Of a DNA stretch of 64,000 bases, positions 1 through 11,273 are shown in pieces. Source of the DNA: Siphonodentalium dalli (lineage: Eukaryota > Mollusca > Scaphopoda > Gadilida > Siphonodentaliidae). The position numbers and the translations under genes are program-made. The stretch is from NCBI GenBank assembly GCA_032622095.1, contig CP136069.1, positions 82,174,958 to 82,238,957 on the forward strand. Reading direction: 5' to 3'. The notes below the pieces were generated by a model, which saw nothing but the letters and a program-made list of their open reading frames with translations, searched no databases and had not been told where the DNA came from. The number at the start of each line of letters is the position of its first letter. Positions within the stretch are counted from its first letter, which is position 1.

Positions 1-1264
1 GTGAGGACTCTATTAATCTGATACATGACAAGTATGAACCAGCTCATACTAAGTCAATACCTCAAATAAATATGATATAGACTTTATTTTAGTAGTTGAA
101 ATTATTATATACAAATTATAGTCAGGACTATTATATATGATTGATTTTTGTAATTTAGCAAATTCATGTAGAATTGAGTTGTTATTCCATAATAACATGT
201 TGCGTTAAAGCATGAGTTCCGTGTATGTGAGAAATATTCAACCTGCTAAAAAATCCCAACCTACATGTACATGTTCCTGCACCTTCCCACAAATCATCAA
301 TGTTTCATCCAATTTTCATACTGCAGGGGTCACATGCTTCAGTGCCTAACTATCAGAAAATTTAACAACAGATTGTTGAGAATTTGTACGAAACAATCAA
401 TTGTCATATATGTCCAAAGCCATTTAATTTCTATTATTCAACACCCCTAAACATATCAAATTGAGTTATTAAATAAACATATTCCATACCATCAGTTAAA
501 AGACTTTTGGTTAAAGTTGCCTATTTTCTAGGAATCGTGTTTTTGGATGTTTGTTAGACCACTGATTTTTCAAGTTAATTAGGCTAATGACTCATTGAAT
601 TAAAACTAAAGCTAACAGAAACTGGAAGAATAAAGTCAAGTTGGGAGAATGAGATTGGGAATTTTCAGATTGTAAATTGGGAACTTTGAATTTTTTTTAT
701 TATTTTGCAAATAGAAAGTTTACGGGGGCCATCTGGCGGAAACGAAGGTATTTTTTGTATGCCTTATCAATTTTTGTGACCGACCTCTCAAAAACGTTTG
801 TCTTGATTGTTTGATTGATTGGTATTTTATGTTGCTTTCAGCAGCTAAGGCCATATCACGACATTTAGGTCACAAATCTCTGAATTTTGACTGGGCCAAA
901 GTCACCCCATTTTGTTTATCGAATGTGTTATTTTTTTTAGGGAACCCTTGTAAAATTCATTTCTGCCATTTGTCAACCATTGGAATATAACTTCAATAAG
1001 GATTAAAATGTTTGTTCATATACTGAAAAGTTATTGGTGGGAAGCACCGTGAAATTCGTGAATGCTTCCCCTAAGGCATTCTTAAGATAAACGTTTTGGT
1101 AGGATAGAATCAAGAAACAAAATTTGACCTGTCTTAGCTCTTATTCTGATGCACACAAGAGTCATCATTATCAATTTCATAAGGGTTTATGGTACTTGGA
1201 ATTTCACAAAGCATACCTCAGTTTTTCATTAGGTACATTTAATACTTGTGATCTTTAATAGATA
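1..1264. other. No gene recognised
   Basis: AT-rich sequence with short poly-T runs and no frame longer than about 60 codons. I see no splice-bounded coding segment, RNA gene or complete transposon here. It could be intron or intergenic DNA of the gene whose exons begin near 5.4 kb. Confidence 0.5.
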
Positions 1265-1640
1265 AATATTCACCACTCGTCGTTCGTCCGTATGTCTGTC
1301 TGTCTAGCCGTCCGTCCGTAGACACTTTATGCATAATGTGATAGCTCAAACATTCTCTATTTGATCGGAACCAAATTTTGTATATAGGTTTCTGAGCCCA
1401 AAATACATATCGAGTTCGAATATGGGTTTGATCCGAGTTTTTTTTATAACAGCGTTATGGCCCTTTTTCGACTTATAATTCACGCATGCTGCCATAACTC
1501 AAACATTTTTTATCTGATTGACACCAAATTAGGTATGTGAGATTGTCAGCCCTAAATACAGATACACGGTAGAGTTCGATTATGGGTTTGATCCGATTTA
1601 TTTTAAGGGAGTTATGACCCTTTTTTTTATAAATTAGAAA
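1265..1640 (+). repeat. Dispersed repeat with GTCYGTCY microsatellite and two diverged subunits
   Basis: The block opens with a short microsatellite of GTCCGTMTGTCTGTC type (about 1283-1320). Two diverged subunits of roughly 160 bp follow, each containing 'agctcaaacatt' or 'aactcaaacatt', then 'accaaatt', 'ttcgaatatgggtttgatccga' cut by variation, and a final 'gttatggccctt' or 'gttatgacccttt'. The architecture matches other blocks in this window at 10.0, 14.5, 15.5, 17.7, 18.6 and 24.1 kb, although the sequences differ. It is noncoding and its class is unknown. Confidence 0.6.
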
Positions 1641-2165
1641 TTTATATTTTTTTAGATTGAACTCCTTGCTCAATTTAACACACAACAAATATTAAAAAAC
1701 TTTTAATAGTATAATAATAAAAAAAATTATTTCATTAATTAAAAAAATGTGTCATTGACACTAATTTGTTTTACTGGTATACCATTAATTATGTGTGATG
1801 TCCTGTTTTGAAAATATGAAAATTGTATTGCAATAAATTACCATGTGAACATCCAATATCCAGTCTCCAGAGTATATGATTATGAGAGTACCTTTAATAG
1901 ATGTCAACATGGCTTATTAGTGATTCCTACTCGAAGACATCAAATGCATGCAAATAATCGTTTGATCTTGCCACCCGGTATCCGCCTTGGGAAGATAATA
2001 GCAATGTGACAACTTACTGTCGCACGTGGGTGGAATTAATTCCACACCCCCATGAATACATCACTAAATGATACCGGTACATTACTCTGATTCAGTCATA
2101 GGAAGATTCCATTTTCACGCTAATGCCAGAGGTGTCAGTTATTCGCTTTCAACATGTGCTACTCG
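1641..2165. other. No gene recognised
   Basis: AT-rich DNA with poly-A/T stretches and no supported gene or element borders. Confidence 0.45.
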
Positions 2166-2463
2166 GCACTAGTAAATAATTTTAACTAGCAGGTGACCTG
2201 ACTTCGTCCGGGCTTTGACCTTGAATTGACAATTTTGCAGGTCAAGGTCAGGTTGGGATCACGATTTGACCCGTCGAAAACACTCCCCCGATAAAAGTAT
2301 CCCTAGGTATCAAATTTCGTCGAAATCCGTTAATTTTTTAATTTAATTTGAGTTAATTCTGCCTTTTTAATCAAGACAAATGATGGTACCCGTCCCATGA
2401 TGGTACCCGTCCGCAAAAGAGGTACGTTTGTGGGTACCCGTTTGAAGGTGAATATCACCTCGG
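2166..2463 (-). repeat. Dispersed repeat fragment related to the 24.1-24.5 kb repeat
   Basis: This contains the reverse-complement theme of the repeat at 24.1-24.56 kb: 'gaccttgaattgacaattttg', then a tract meaning 'gggatcacgatttgacccgtc', then 'ggtatcaaatttcgtcgaaatccg'. It is followed by direct repeats of GATGGTACCCGTCC near 2384-2410 and another GGTACCCG copy near 2435. The order and orientation indicate a copy on the minus strand relative to 24.1 kb. No coding potential. Confidence 0.5.
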
Positions 2464-2471
2464 GCGGAAAG

Positions 2472-3500
2472 TAGAGATGTGCGGTACTCGGTATTTACCG
2501 TGTGGTATCGGTATCAGCGTAATACCGATTTACCGTACCGAATCAAAACTAAAAATACCGAATTTTCGGTACTGAAATTATTCATGTGTTGCCCAAATTG
2601 TGTGTCTTCGTATTGAGTAAAGTTTCTCAGTAAACAGTTTTGATTCGGTACTTTAGTTAAAATTACTCTCAGAATTATACAAATCCATCAGACCATCAGT
2701 TTGACAGGCCTTGAGCGAGCAAAAGGAATAAACACTCACAGATGGCTGACCTAGTTACAGGCCTAACAATCAATGCAGTTGTTAGAATAGATACATACTA
2801 CACAGTGTATCAAAGAAGCAGTGCTGTGACTAATTAATGCTACATTGTAACTTCAACAGTGCCACACTGACTGTCACTGTGTAATACTCAGGTGGTGGCA
2901 GTCCGTATAGCACGTGGCTTTGGCGACTTCAAAGACACCGACAATGCAAGCGGCATAAACAGAAATAAGGTCCGATTTCATTTATACAGTGAATCAAATC
3001 TACTTTCACTTTCTAAAAATAGAACAGATCCATCAATTGATTAAATTCTAAGATTTATTTCGGCGTTGCGGCTATTGATTGGGATTTGTGAATTGTGATC
3101 ACTGATTACTACTCACAATTCTATTCACTCGCGAAAATGTGACGAAATTGACACGTATATATATATTGTAGCCATGCAATTATGCAATCTCGTATTCTTT
3201 TCAAAAGCGGTGCGACGGCCTGCGTGTACATGTAAATGATCAAAGAGATGTGTGAATATCACTTAATTGAATAATTGTGTAGGTCATTGTGTTCCTCATT
3301 TAGCTGTTGTCGCGAATGTAGTAAATCCGTGGGCATATTTTCATGTATATTGTTCAGTTAAAAACTTGAGTTACCGGGAATTTCTGCTCTGGTTTTGTAA
3401 TTTAATAGCAATACCGATTACCGTACCGATACCGCGGTAAATCGACGAAAATTTACCGATACCGATACCGAGCTTAAAATTTCAATACCGCCCATCTCTA
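2472..3500. mobile_element. Nonautonomous hAT-like DNA transposon, 1029 bp
   Basis: Left end TAGAGATGTGCGGTA and right end TACCGCCCATCTCTA form a terminal inverted repeat with one mismatch. A perfect 8-bp target duplication GCGGAAAG lies at 2464-2471 and 3501-3508. An 8-bp duplication and TAGAGATG-type ends are diagnostic of the hAT superfamily. Subterminal DNA at both ends is dense in TACCG/CGGTA, including AATACCGA and GATACCG repeats in opposite orientation. No transposase frame survives, so it would depend on an enzyme supplied in trans. Confidence 0.9.
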
Positions 3501-3599
3501 GCGGAAAGCCCTAAGTACATGTATGTCACACAACACGCTCATGTATGGATACAGTCTTACACGCACAGACCCAGACGTAAGAATCACATTACACACATA

Positions 3600-4990
3600 C
3601 GCTCTAAACGGATTTATCGGATTTTGGATATGTTATAGAGGATATGATTATTACTCCTCTTCAAAATGGAATAAAAACAAACTTAGTCCAAATATTTGCT
3701 AGGTCAAAACTTTTATCGACGACACTATATTTTGTCTTTTCAGCATTTACCCCTGACCTGGAGGTCTTACATGTTTGCCCTTTTCCCACATTTCGTCTTG
3801 TAACTCAGAGGCAGGTGGTTTTAATTAAACTGATGGTGAAATAAAATAAACTTTGAGTGCTCCAAGTAACCTATATGTACTGGTTGTGTCTATATATATA
3901 TAGACTCTAAACTCCACACGGATGCCAGTATGTCACCAGGGACAATATCGTTCCTTTTTATTAGTGGTAGAAACATATTTTCCCAATTTTCATTTCGGTC
4001 CTAAATTAGTGTTTCTCTGACTTCGGGGGTTAACAAAATATAGTCGAGGACCCCACCCACCAAAGCTCAGAGTGAACAGATATCGATTGTTGAAGTTTGT
4101 TATTTCTCGAGATGTGTAATAATATGTGGCCAAGAAACACGTGGTCAAACGGATGCTCTCGGACAAAATTGCGGATGAAGATGGATAACTATTAAGTCTA
4201 GTGGTAATACGGTAAATTTTTGTGATACTTTAGTGATTATACGGCCATATTTTGTAGAACAAAATGTTGATAAACAACAAATTTTGGGAAATTTTATACT
4301 ATAGTTGACAGTGATTAGCATTTTGTTGTTGCAATACATCGATTCTGATAACTAAAGCGTATTTTGAAGAAATGTTGCTGTTGTATCTTGATGGTATTGG
4401 AGACCGTCTGATCGGATTGAGTACCTTTAATTTCTTTAAAAATAACTTCGGAATTTAACTAACTGCAGTTCGACACACTCAACTGAAAATTATTGCCTAC
4501 AAAATTGCGATTTGAGAAAAATCAATGTGTTCCAAGGATCAATGTAAATGACTAAAATTCATGTTGACAACTTGACATTGTGTATCAAACTGGAAAACCG
4601 TTTTATCGTTACATCCTCGTCAATAGAGGTTGTTATTCTCGCATGGACAAATAAGATCCAACGGAAACACATTATCGCATACCGAATAGGATAGAGACGC
4701 TGGTGAAACTTGAAAAATATTACGTCACAAACATGGCGGTATCGAGAATGCACTTATTTCCGAAAACACGAGCGCTGCCGGCATCATTCGGAAGATCGGC
4801 TGATTAGAAAAATTTAACCGGAACATAGAAACAATATCAAATTTACGCAAAAAATATAACTAACAAAACGCATTTTTTAGCGCTATATCGACGAATTAGC
4901 TCGGGAATAGTTTGCATATGAATGTTTTGAGACCCCTTTTCTCGATTTACGTATACATAAATTTTAGGGATCGAATGAGCCATGTCTGTT
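3600..4990 (-). repeat. 1.4-kb dispersed repeat, inverted copy of 36.6-37.7 kb
   Basis: Segments 3610-3712 and about 4095-4990 are the reverse complement of about 37568-37672 and 36600-37555. The two copies share long diverged stretches and include a MITE at the same internal place. This copy retains about 380 bp between the two matching segments that the 37-kb copy lacks. It lacks a 71-bp insertion present at 36833-36903, so it serves as the empty site for that event. The family is not recognised, no coding frame spans it, and its full borders are not visible. Confidence 0.7.
3985..4426 (-). mobile_element. TTAA-flanked MITE, diverged copy
   Basis: The right end reads TCGGATTGAGTACCT followed by TTAA at 4427-4430, the reverse complement of the termini at 16199 and 37256. 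The left part keeps 'cctaaatta', 'cttcgggggt' and the 'gtcgaggacccc' tract seen in the 16-kb copy, but its outermost bases have decayed. The interior has the 'gataactat' and 'ttgataaacaacaaa' tracts that recur in the copy invaded by the giant foldback element at 42.6 kb. Confidence 0.65.
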
Positions 4991-5436
4991 TAATACTGAC
5001 ATAAATGGAGATTACCTACAATTGTGTGGGAATTATCTCATGAGCTGGAGTGGTGACAAAAAATTTAATTTCCAGGAAAGCCACAAGTGGTAATTTTAAT
5101 GTTTTGTCATGAATGAGTGAATTCCCATATCCACTCAAAAAATGTCAATATTCGGTTTTATATGCTCAATTTCAGCCTGTGGCTAATAATAGGAGGGACT
5201 ATTTTTCGTCGATATCTCACTACTGAGTTATCATTTTTATCTCACTCATATTTTCTTATATTTTATGAGCAAGCATATAATGAAAAGTGAATGTCCTGTT
5301 ATGTTGACAACCAGTTGCAATTGTGTGCCATCAACCAATTCAGATATAACCACACAAATTAGGTGACATAACTTATACATATTGTTCATCATTTCTTATA
5401 ACATATGTATTGTTTATATTTATTGCTTTTTGGCAG

Positions 5437-5655
5437 TGGAAACTCTGAAGCATCTACACCAACATCAACAGGTGCTGTCACTGCTGCCGTTGGATTAAGT
5501 CAGCGCTGGGCAAACACATTTGTGATTCCTCCATTTCCACCCGATGTGAAGGGAGCATTAAAGAACCAATCAACTGCTGTCTTCCTTCTTGGAAGAAATA
5601 AAACTAGGAGTGTTATGATTCGTTCTCTTGTTGAAACAATATGTACACACACCTT
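5437..5655 (+). CDS. Internal exon, probable SAMD3-like uncharacterised protein
   Basis: A 73-codon open segment lies between a pyrimidine-rich acceptor (..tgctttttggcag) and a consensus donor (gtaagt). It encodes a Ser/Thr-rich start, then RWANTFVIPPFPPDVKGAL and TRSVMIRSLVETICTHTL. The W..xF.IPxFPxDV..AL pattern followed by a short helix resembles the domain after the SAM region in SAMD3-like proteins, judged from memory of the family. The exon ends two bases into a codon, whereas the next visible exon at 7051 opens in phase 0, so one exon is unseen or lost. The ATG at 5405 lies in the polypyrimidine tract and is not taken as a start. Confidence 0.55.
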
Positions 5656-6188
5656 GTAAGTATTAAGAGTTGAACTTGAGTACAAAATATTAAACCGTTT
5701 TGAATTGAACTGGGATCAGATGTTATGCTGCCATTTTATGCTCCATTCAGGTGAAAATCTAGTACAGAGTTGAATGAGGCTCGATCTACTTGCAATGTTT
5801 TGATGAGACATACATGTATTTGCTTTGCTTTACCCTATTGTAGGCTGCGTTTGGTCCAAAATATGCCTTGCTTGGAGACAGTGGTTGATTAGTTGAATGA
5901 AATAATAAATTATTACTACTTTTACACGGTGTTCTCTACCACATTCACATAGCTTTTCTGAGCATATAATGCGCTGTATTGGCAATTTGCGTGACATGCC
6001 ACATGACATGTTGGGCGTTAATGGGTCAGCAGCTCCAATAACAGTCTGATACACCATTGTTAAAAAGTCACATAAACTTCTTTTGTTTATACAGGTTAAA
6101 ACTTATCTTTCTCATCCAATGATAATAATTCCTCTCGGGCTAATATTAAGCTCTTGGGCTATGTGAAAATTAACCATTTCTGTTGAGC
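5656..6188. other. Probable intron, nothing recognised
   Basis: AT-rich DNA after a good donor. I looked for the exon that would restore phase between 5655 and 7051. Candidate acceptors at 6094, about 6667 and about 6831 each meet a stop in the frame required. Confidence 0.4.
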
Positions 6189-6384
6189 CGGTAATCAAGC
6201 CTTGAAATAGTGTGTCTGTCATTTGCAGAATGAGGTCCCCAGAGGGTGAATTTAGTGATGCTACCTCGCATAGTGGGCTAGCATCACCAAATTCACCCTC
6301 TGGGGACCTCATTCTGCTTACAACTCAGCAGAATGATGCGGGACCTCATTCTGCAAATGACAGGCACGCTATTTCAAGGTTTGC
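6189..6384. repeat. Nested hairpin (MITE-like palindrome)
   Basis: The inner hairpin has 37-bp arms at 6226-6262 and 6280-6316 with one mismatch and a 17-bp loop. The same left arm also pairs with a second, outer arm at about 6340-6384 (ggacctcattctgcaaatga and onward), extending outward through 'cttgaaatag'. The result is two alternative stems sharing one strand. No clear target duplication was found. It resembles a small foldback element with a partly duplicated right arm. Confidence 0.7.
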
Positions 6385-7050
6385 CAGTAATAGACTGCAA
6401 TGCCCTCCAAAATCATAGTAACCTGCAGTGTGTTTTGTGTTTGGACAATTTCCATTCTGTTTAGATGCATTTCATTTTCAATGCCTTTGCATTTGAAGTT
6501 ATGAACATAAAAATTGATATAATCAAAAGTTCTCAGAAGCCTTAGTTGTTTTCTGTGCTCAGAATAGAGACACGATTATTTGCATTTTATAGGTCAATCA
6601 CTGAATTTTAAATTTCTATACAATTTTATAGAAACCTATTTATTGTTCTGCCCATTTTTTCATCAGGTGAACAACGGGAAAACTGAACAATGGTTCACCT
6701 CAAATTTCCAGGCCTGAGTTATCTACATGAATACATGACCAATATTACAACATGATGTGGCATTGAACCATAATTTTGAGCTTCAGCAAATGGATGTAAC
6801 ATTCCAGTCAGATCAAATGACGCTTCTTTCCAGAATTATGGAGGTTTGATGACAGTATCAAGGTGAAATGCTCGCAAATAAATACTTTAGAAATAGATAC
6901 ATTTTTTATAATGTTCTAAGTTCAAAATGAATTTGAATAGCACCTGTAGTCACATTGAGTTGATGCTAAAATGTTTTTAACAAAATGCATATCATTTTCA
7001 CTAGCACATTGAATGATGTATAATTAAAATAAAATAAATTCTTTTTTAAG
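6385..7050. other. Probable intron, nothing recognised
   Basis: AT-rich, no open frame beyond background. It ends in the polypyrimidine tract and AG that precede the exon at 7051. Confidence 0.4.
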
Positions 7051-7219
7051 CTACTTGGAGAGATGTCACCAGACTGTTTGGTAAAACAGCTGGATGTCAG
7101 TATCTCCAAACTGAAGACCAGTATACTGAAAGTAACGACAGAAGACCAAAGAACCAAAGAATTATTGCAGCTGTATATAAAATTTAAGACAAGTTTTCTT
7201 GAAAAAGATCTTGCAGAAG
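7051..7219 (+). CDS. Internal exon, probable SAMD3-like uncharacterised protein
   Basis: The exon follows 'cttttttaag' and precedes the donor 'gtaaga'. It opens in phase 0 and ends one base into a codon. It encodes about 56 residues, charged and probably alpha-helical, including EMSPDCLVKQLDVSISKLKT and FKTSFLEKDLAEG. The last base joins the exon at 9817 exactly in phase (G + AT gives Asp), which supports both. No catalytic or binding motif is visible. Confidence 0.6.
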
Positions 7220-7384
7220 GTAAGAGGACTTTCCATGCCATAGCCTCCTGGCCAAAGTAACTTCTCTGTGTCTTGTTTACAATGAGTAGGCAGATTTAAT
7301 CTAGCATTAGCGGTTTACTGCAACAAATAACTTATTATAGGCTACCTTATTCAACACCTTTTTGCTCACATCGAAATGCATTGG

Positions 7385-7690
7385 GGCCTGGTTCATTCGG
7401 TTAGGTAGATGGCGCACTAGACCGTCACAGGCCGTTCAGCAAAGTCTGGGTAAGTTTGAACCACAGAGGTGCCTGATTTCCCTTAAGTTAAGAAAATTGG
7501 TCAGTTAGTACAACTCATTCAGTTAACTGATCAGGCTTATCAGTTGCCTGACAGGTTCTGTGGTTTCACAATGTGGAGACTTCCAGTGAATATCTGGGTG
7601 GGTTTTTCTCCACCACTAAATCTGACATAATCGTGATATAGCCTACCAGCTGAAACCACATTAAACCCCCAAATAAACAAACATGCAATA
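7385..7690 (+). repeat. tRNA-derived SINE
   Basis: The head has a box A-like TAGGTAGATGGCGC near 7401 and a box B-like GTTTGAACC about 60 bp later, in tRNA order and spacing. The tail runs through 'ctccaccactaaatctgac', 'tgatatagcc', 'agctgaaaccacattaaac' and ends in an (AAATAAAC)-type run. The same tail recurs at 12760-12857, so it is a dispersed family. The head lacks a foldable acceptor stem, so this is not a functional tRNA gene. Confidence 0.65.
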
Positions 7691-7884
7691 TCAAATGCAT
7701 TCACTTGAATAGTTAAAGTGATGTGAAACACTTAGGTAGGGTTATCAAATAGAAATGGAGAATCTTGCTCAAAGTTGTTATTTTTACGAATATTAATCCA
7801 AATTGACAATACACATCATTCATATGTATTAATAAAATGCACTGACTCTCTATGACAAAATCGTTTGGGTTAGTTTATCGCCAA

Positions 7885-9102
7885 TAGAGGTGCCACGATT
7901 ATTGATTTTGATAATCGATAATCGGTCATCAATAATCGACTATAATCGATTAATCGTACCAAATATTGATAACATTAGCTGACATTAGTGGAAGTATTCC
8001 GTAATATGACCTATTGACTGGGTGCTGGTTAACTCAATAACTGCACTGTCGCTGGTTGGTTGAGGCATCGGTTGATGTAATTTTTACATTAATAAACCAC
8101 TGTTAATGACTACTGAGCACAGTGTATTGAATACCAGCACAGTTCTCGGCAATGTTGTGGTTATAATATTTGTGAGTTCATTAGAACAAATATAGCAATT
8201 ATTTTAGTTTTATGAATAGCCAAATATTCAAACAATATAAAAGTAGGATTGAACGATTGACCGCCGGCGGTTCCTAAAAAAAAGGAATCAAATGTTCCGG
8301 AAACTATAAGTTTCATCAAACTTCCAGAGCGTGGTTAACAATCACAAACTTGTGCCCCCACCCGCAAATTTCAGGACTCAGAACAAGCTAAGTATTTGAT
8401 AATAGTCAGTTTCATTCAGTATTCACCACATGATATGCGATAGCCTTTACTAGTAACTTCTAAATATGCATTTGTTCTTATGCAAACAAAGTACACTCAC
8501 AATTACATTGCGGAGAACATCGCTGATTAAAATGCTGTATATAGTGGTCCCCTGGTTTTAGAGAGAATGTCAATCAACTTCCCATTGGTCCTATCATATT
8601 CACGGACAAGTGCATTCAGTTCATTGAACACGGTGACAGTTGGCACATTTCAAAGACATAGTGCCACCTTTCAAGTATAAATATACAACGATGTCACAAT
8701 GTGTTCAAATCTGCAGTGCCGCCAAGAAACCATGTCGCATCATCAAATGATCTGCCGACTGTTTGCAACATATATTAGTAGTACTCATGTTATTGGAATC
8801 TCTTTGATGCGCGATCAAAGGATGTTAACACCTCAATTATAGATTAAACTGTGTAAAACAAACACGGTATTCAATAATACCAGGCATTTTCTGACGTCCG
8901 AAATAAATAACACAGATTAATCGACGATTGAAATGGTAATCGATTAGTGTAAACATATTTTTATTTCTAAATCCAAACAATTAACATAATACACAGATGT
9001 AACATATAAGAGTTAATTTTGGAAATGAGGATCAGACAACAAGCCCGAGTTATCAGCTTTATCAACGGTTCATCGATTATATGATTAATCGTGGCACCCT
9101 TA
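7885..9102. mobile_element. Nonautonomous hAT-like DNA transposon, 1218 bp
   Basis: The left end TAGAGGTGCCACGATTA and right end TAATCGTGGCACCCTTA form an inverted repeat. The 8-bp target duplication is ATCGCCAA at 7877-7884 and ATCACCAA at 9103-9110, with one mismatch. Subterminal regions are rich in ATAATCGAT-type palindromes at both ends. It contains no transposase frame. It sits in the intron between the exons at 7051 and 9817. Confidence 0.87.
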
Positions 9103-9816
9103 ATCACCAATAGTTGCTAGAGTACTAACATATAAGTTTCATGCACCCAAACAAGTCCATAATATGTCTTTAAATAAATAAATTTATTTATGTTGTATAT
9201 CAAATTTTATCCTATCACTGGCTCGTAAACTTGTTCATTCATGTGCGTACTCATTACCAGTCTTTCAATGCTGGAAATTTGAAGCAAGCTATATATTGCT
9301 CGTAGCTATTTGAAATGAGGTGCACTGTTGTCTGGTAAACATTGAGTAGGGAGACTCAACAAATTTCAAACAAAATATAGTGGAATGTAGTGTGATAGCT
9401 TCATAAGTATACCTGAGTAGCCAAAAACTACTTGCCATCTGGAATAACATTCAATGAATATTTACTGCATATTTAAAAGAAAATGCAATGCATCATTGCG
9501 ACATTGTCTTTGTATATCGGGACCCATTGTTAACTTTTCACTACATTTTCATAACATGCATGGTGCAATATTTAACCATGTTCTGTGCCGTGCCAAAATT
9601 CGACGCTCGATGAGAAAAGCTGAGGTATGCTACTGTTAACTTGCAAAATGCAAAAATTGCAGGTGTGATGATGCGCAAGAGCAATGGCGCACCTCAAAAT
9701 CGAAAGACTGCATTTCCCTGATGATCCAAGTGCACTGTGAGGTTTAGTGTGCATGTTTGATTTACAGTGAGGAAATGAAAATATTTCAATCAATACTTAT
9801 AAATTTCTCTCTCCAG
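9103..9816. other. Probable intron, nothing recognised
   Basis: AT-rich sequence ending in a strong acceptor tract (aaatttctctctccag). No gene or element borders identified. Confidence 0.4.
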
Positions 9817-9896
9817 ATATAGATACCACTGCAGCTATATTTGCAATTCCGCTCCTCATGCATGAAGAACCAAGTCTTCTGTACACTACACACGAG
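9817..9896 (+). CDS. Internal exon, probable SAMD3-like uncharacterised protein
   Basis: The exon has consensus borders (tctctctccag before, gtaaga after). It encodes IDTTAAIFAIPLLMHEEPSL and then LYTTHE after the shared Asp codon. A short run '(I/L)PLL..E.PSLLY' just before a beta-rich C-terminal domain is, from memory, typical of the SAMD3-like family, where the phrase precedes a strand beginning 'P.I.L'. It joins the next exon in phase 0. Confidence 0.65.
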
Positions 9897-10027
9897 GTAA
9901 GATTTTAAAACACTATTTTCATTAAAGATATCTGATTATCAAATCTGAAGGAGAATGTTTTGCACTCATCAAAATTAAATATAATATTGAACCTACTACC
10001 AACCAATATTCGCTGCTGTACAGTTTT

Positions 10028-10852
10028 TAAGTCGAGTTTTTCAAAAACCCGACTTATGGTTTGACGAGGGACGGTTGGCGGGCGGGCGGACCTAAAGAAT
10101 GCCTTATAACTTTGACATTTGTAAACGGATTCAAAAATATTTTGGTATGGCAGTTGCTCCCAATGACTATTTACTGCCTGTAGAAAATGGGTCACGTCCG
10201 AACTTTTTAACAAGAGTTATCCATCTTAGATGGTTTTTAGTAAAGTTTTTCACCGTTAGCGCGATAACTCACGCAAATATTAACCAATTTCAACAATATT
10301 TGGTATAAGAGTCTCTTGCAACAATATCTCGGACGAGTTCGAAAACCAGGTTTGTCCAATTTTTTTTCGCGGAGTTATGGGTCTTAGTTTGTCTATTTTT
10401 AGCAATTTTATCACTGTTAGCGCGATAACTCGATGAAATGGTAACCGATTTCAACAATATTTGGTATATGAGTCTCCTGCAACAATGTCTCGGACGAGTT
10501 CGAAACCAGGTTTGTCCGAATTTTTTTCGCGGAGTTATGGGTCTTAGTTGTCTATTTTTAGCAATGTTATCACATCGTTAGCGCGATAACTCAATGAAAT
10601 ATTAACCGTTTAAACAATATTTCGAAAACCTGGTTTGTCCGTATTTTTTTTCGGAGTTATGGGTCGTAGTTTGTCTATTTTAATAACAATTGAATCACTG
10701 TTAGTGCGATAACTCAATGAAATATTAACGGATTCAATTGATATTTGGTATATAGGTCTATTGCAATAATAGACCACCGTCCGACTTTTTTTTCCCGGAG
10801 TTGTGCACCTTATTGGCAGAAGTTTGGTTCGACTGCCAAAAAACTCGACAAA
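10028..10852 (+). repeat. Dispersed repeat with short TIRs and about 160-bp internal subunits
   Basis: The ends GTCGAGTTTTT (about 10031) and AAAAACTCGAC (about 10840) are inverted. Inside are at least four diverged subunits marked by 'gcgataactc' followed by 'attaacc' and 'caatatttggtat' near 10258, 10420, 10582 and 10700, spaced about 160, 160 and 120 bp. A GGCGGGCGG-rich tract lies at 10077. Noncoding. It lies in the last intron of the SAMD3-like gene. The transposon class is not assigned. Confidence 0.65.
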
Positions 10853-10998
10853 AGCATCTTAGGCGTACCCCTTGTCTTTAAATGATAAGGTGTGTGTTCC
10901 AATTTCTCCTGGTGATATTACCTACGATATTTTGTATTCCTTGGTTTGACGGATTTAAACAAATCTAAGGTCAGTCTGTTGGATAGTGATGGGAGGTT

Positions 10999-11273
10999 AA
11001 CTGAAACCGCAAGTCGGTAATGACGGAAATAAGGATCAAACGTCGCCAGTTGAGAATTACTTGACTCCGTCAAGCAAATCGAAATACGCGAAATGTCATA
11101 CCTGTGGCAAAGAATTATCATGTGAGAAAGGAAATACAAGTAACCTATCAAGACACATCGAATCAATGCACAAAAAGGAATTCCAGGATTTAGAAGAAAA
11201 ATTGGAATCCGCAAAGACAAAGCTTTCGGCTTGTGAAGCGTTCGGCAAAGATATGGTATTATTTTGGTTTTAG
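10999..11273 (+). pseudogene. BED-type zinc finger fragment (hAT transposase or ZBED-like)
   Basis: Downstream of an in-frame stop at 10998 the frame reads YAKCHTCGKELSCEKG followed by NTSNLSRHIESMHKKEF. This has the BED pattern Cx2C, then Hx4H, with the usual G-N-T-S-N-L-x-x-H core. A short coiled-coil-like stretch (LEEKLESAKTKLSACEA) follows, and the frame stops at 11271. There is no start codon in frame; an upstream splice acceptor is possible. BED fingers occur at the N terminus of hAT transposases and in host ZBED proteins. No DDE domain follows, so this is a fragment or a lone exon. Confidence 0.75.

Noticed and set aside
5405-5436. ATG at 5405 as a translation start
   Set aside because: It lies in the polypyrimidine tract just before a good 3' splice site, so the frame most likely enters from an upstream exon.
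7385-7470. tRNA gene
   Set aside because: Box A- and B-like words are present, but no proper acceptor stem or anticodon loop can be drawn, and it continues into a SINE tail.
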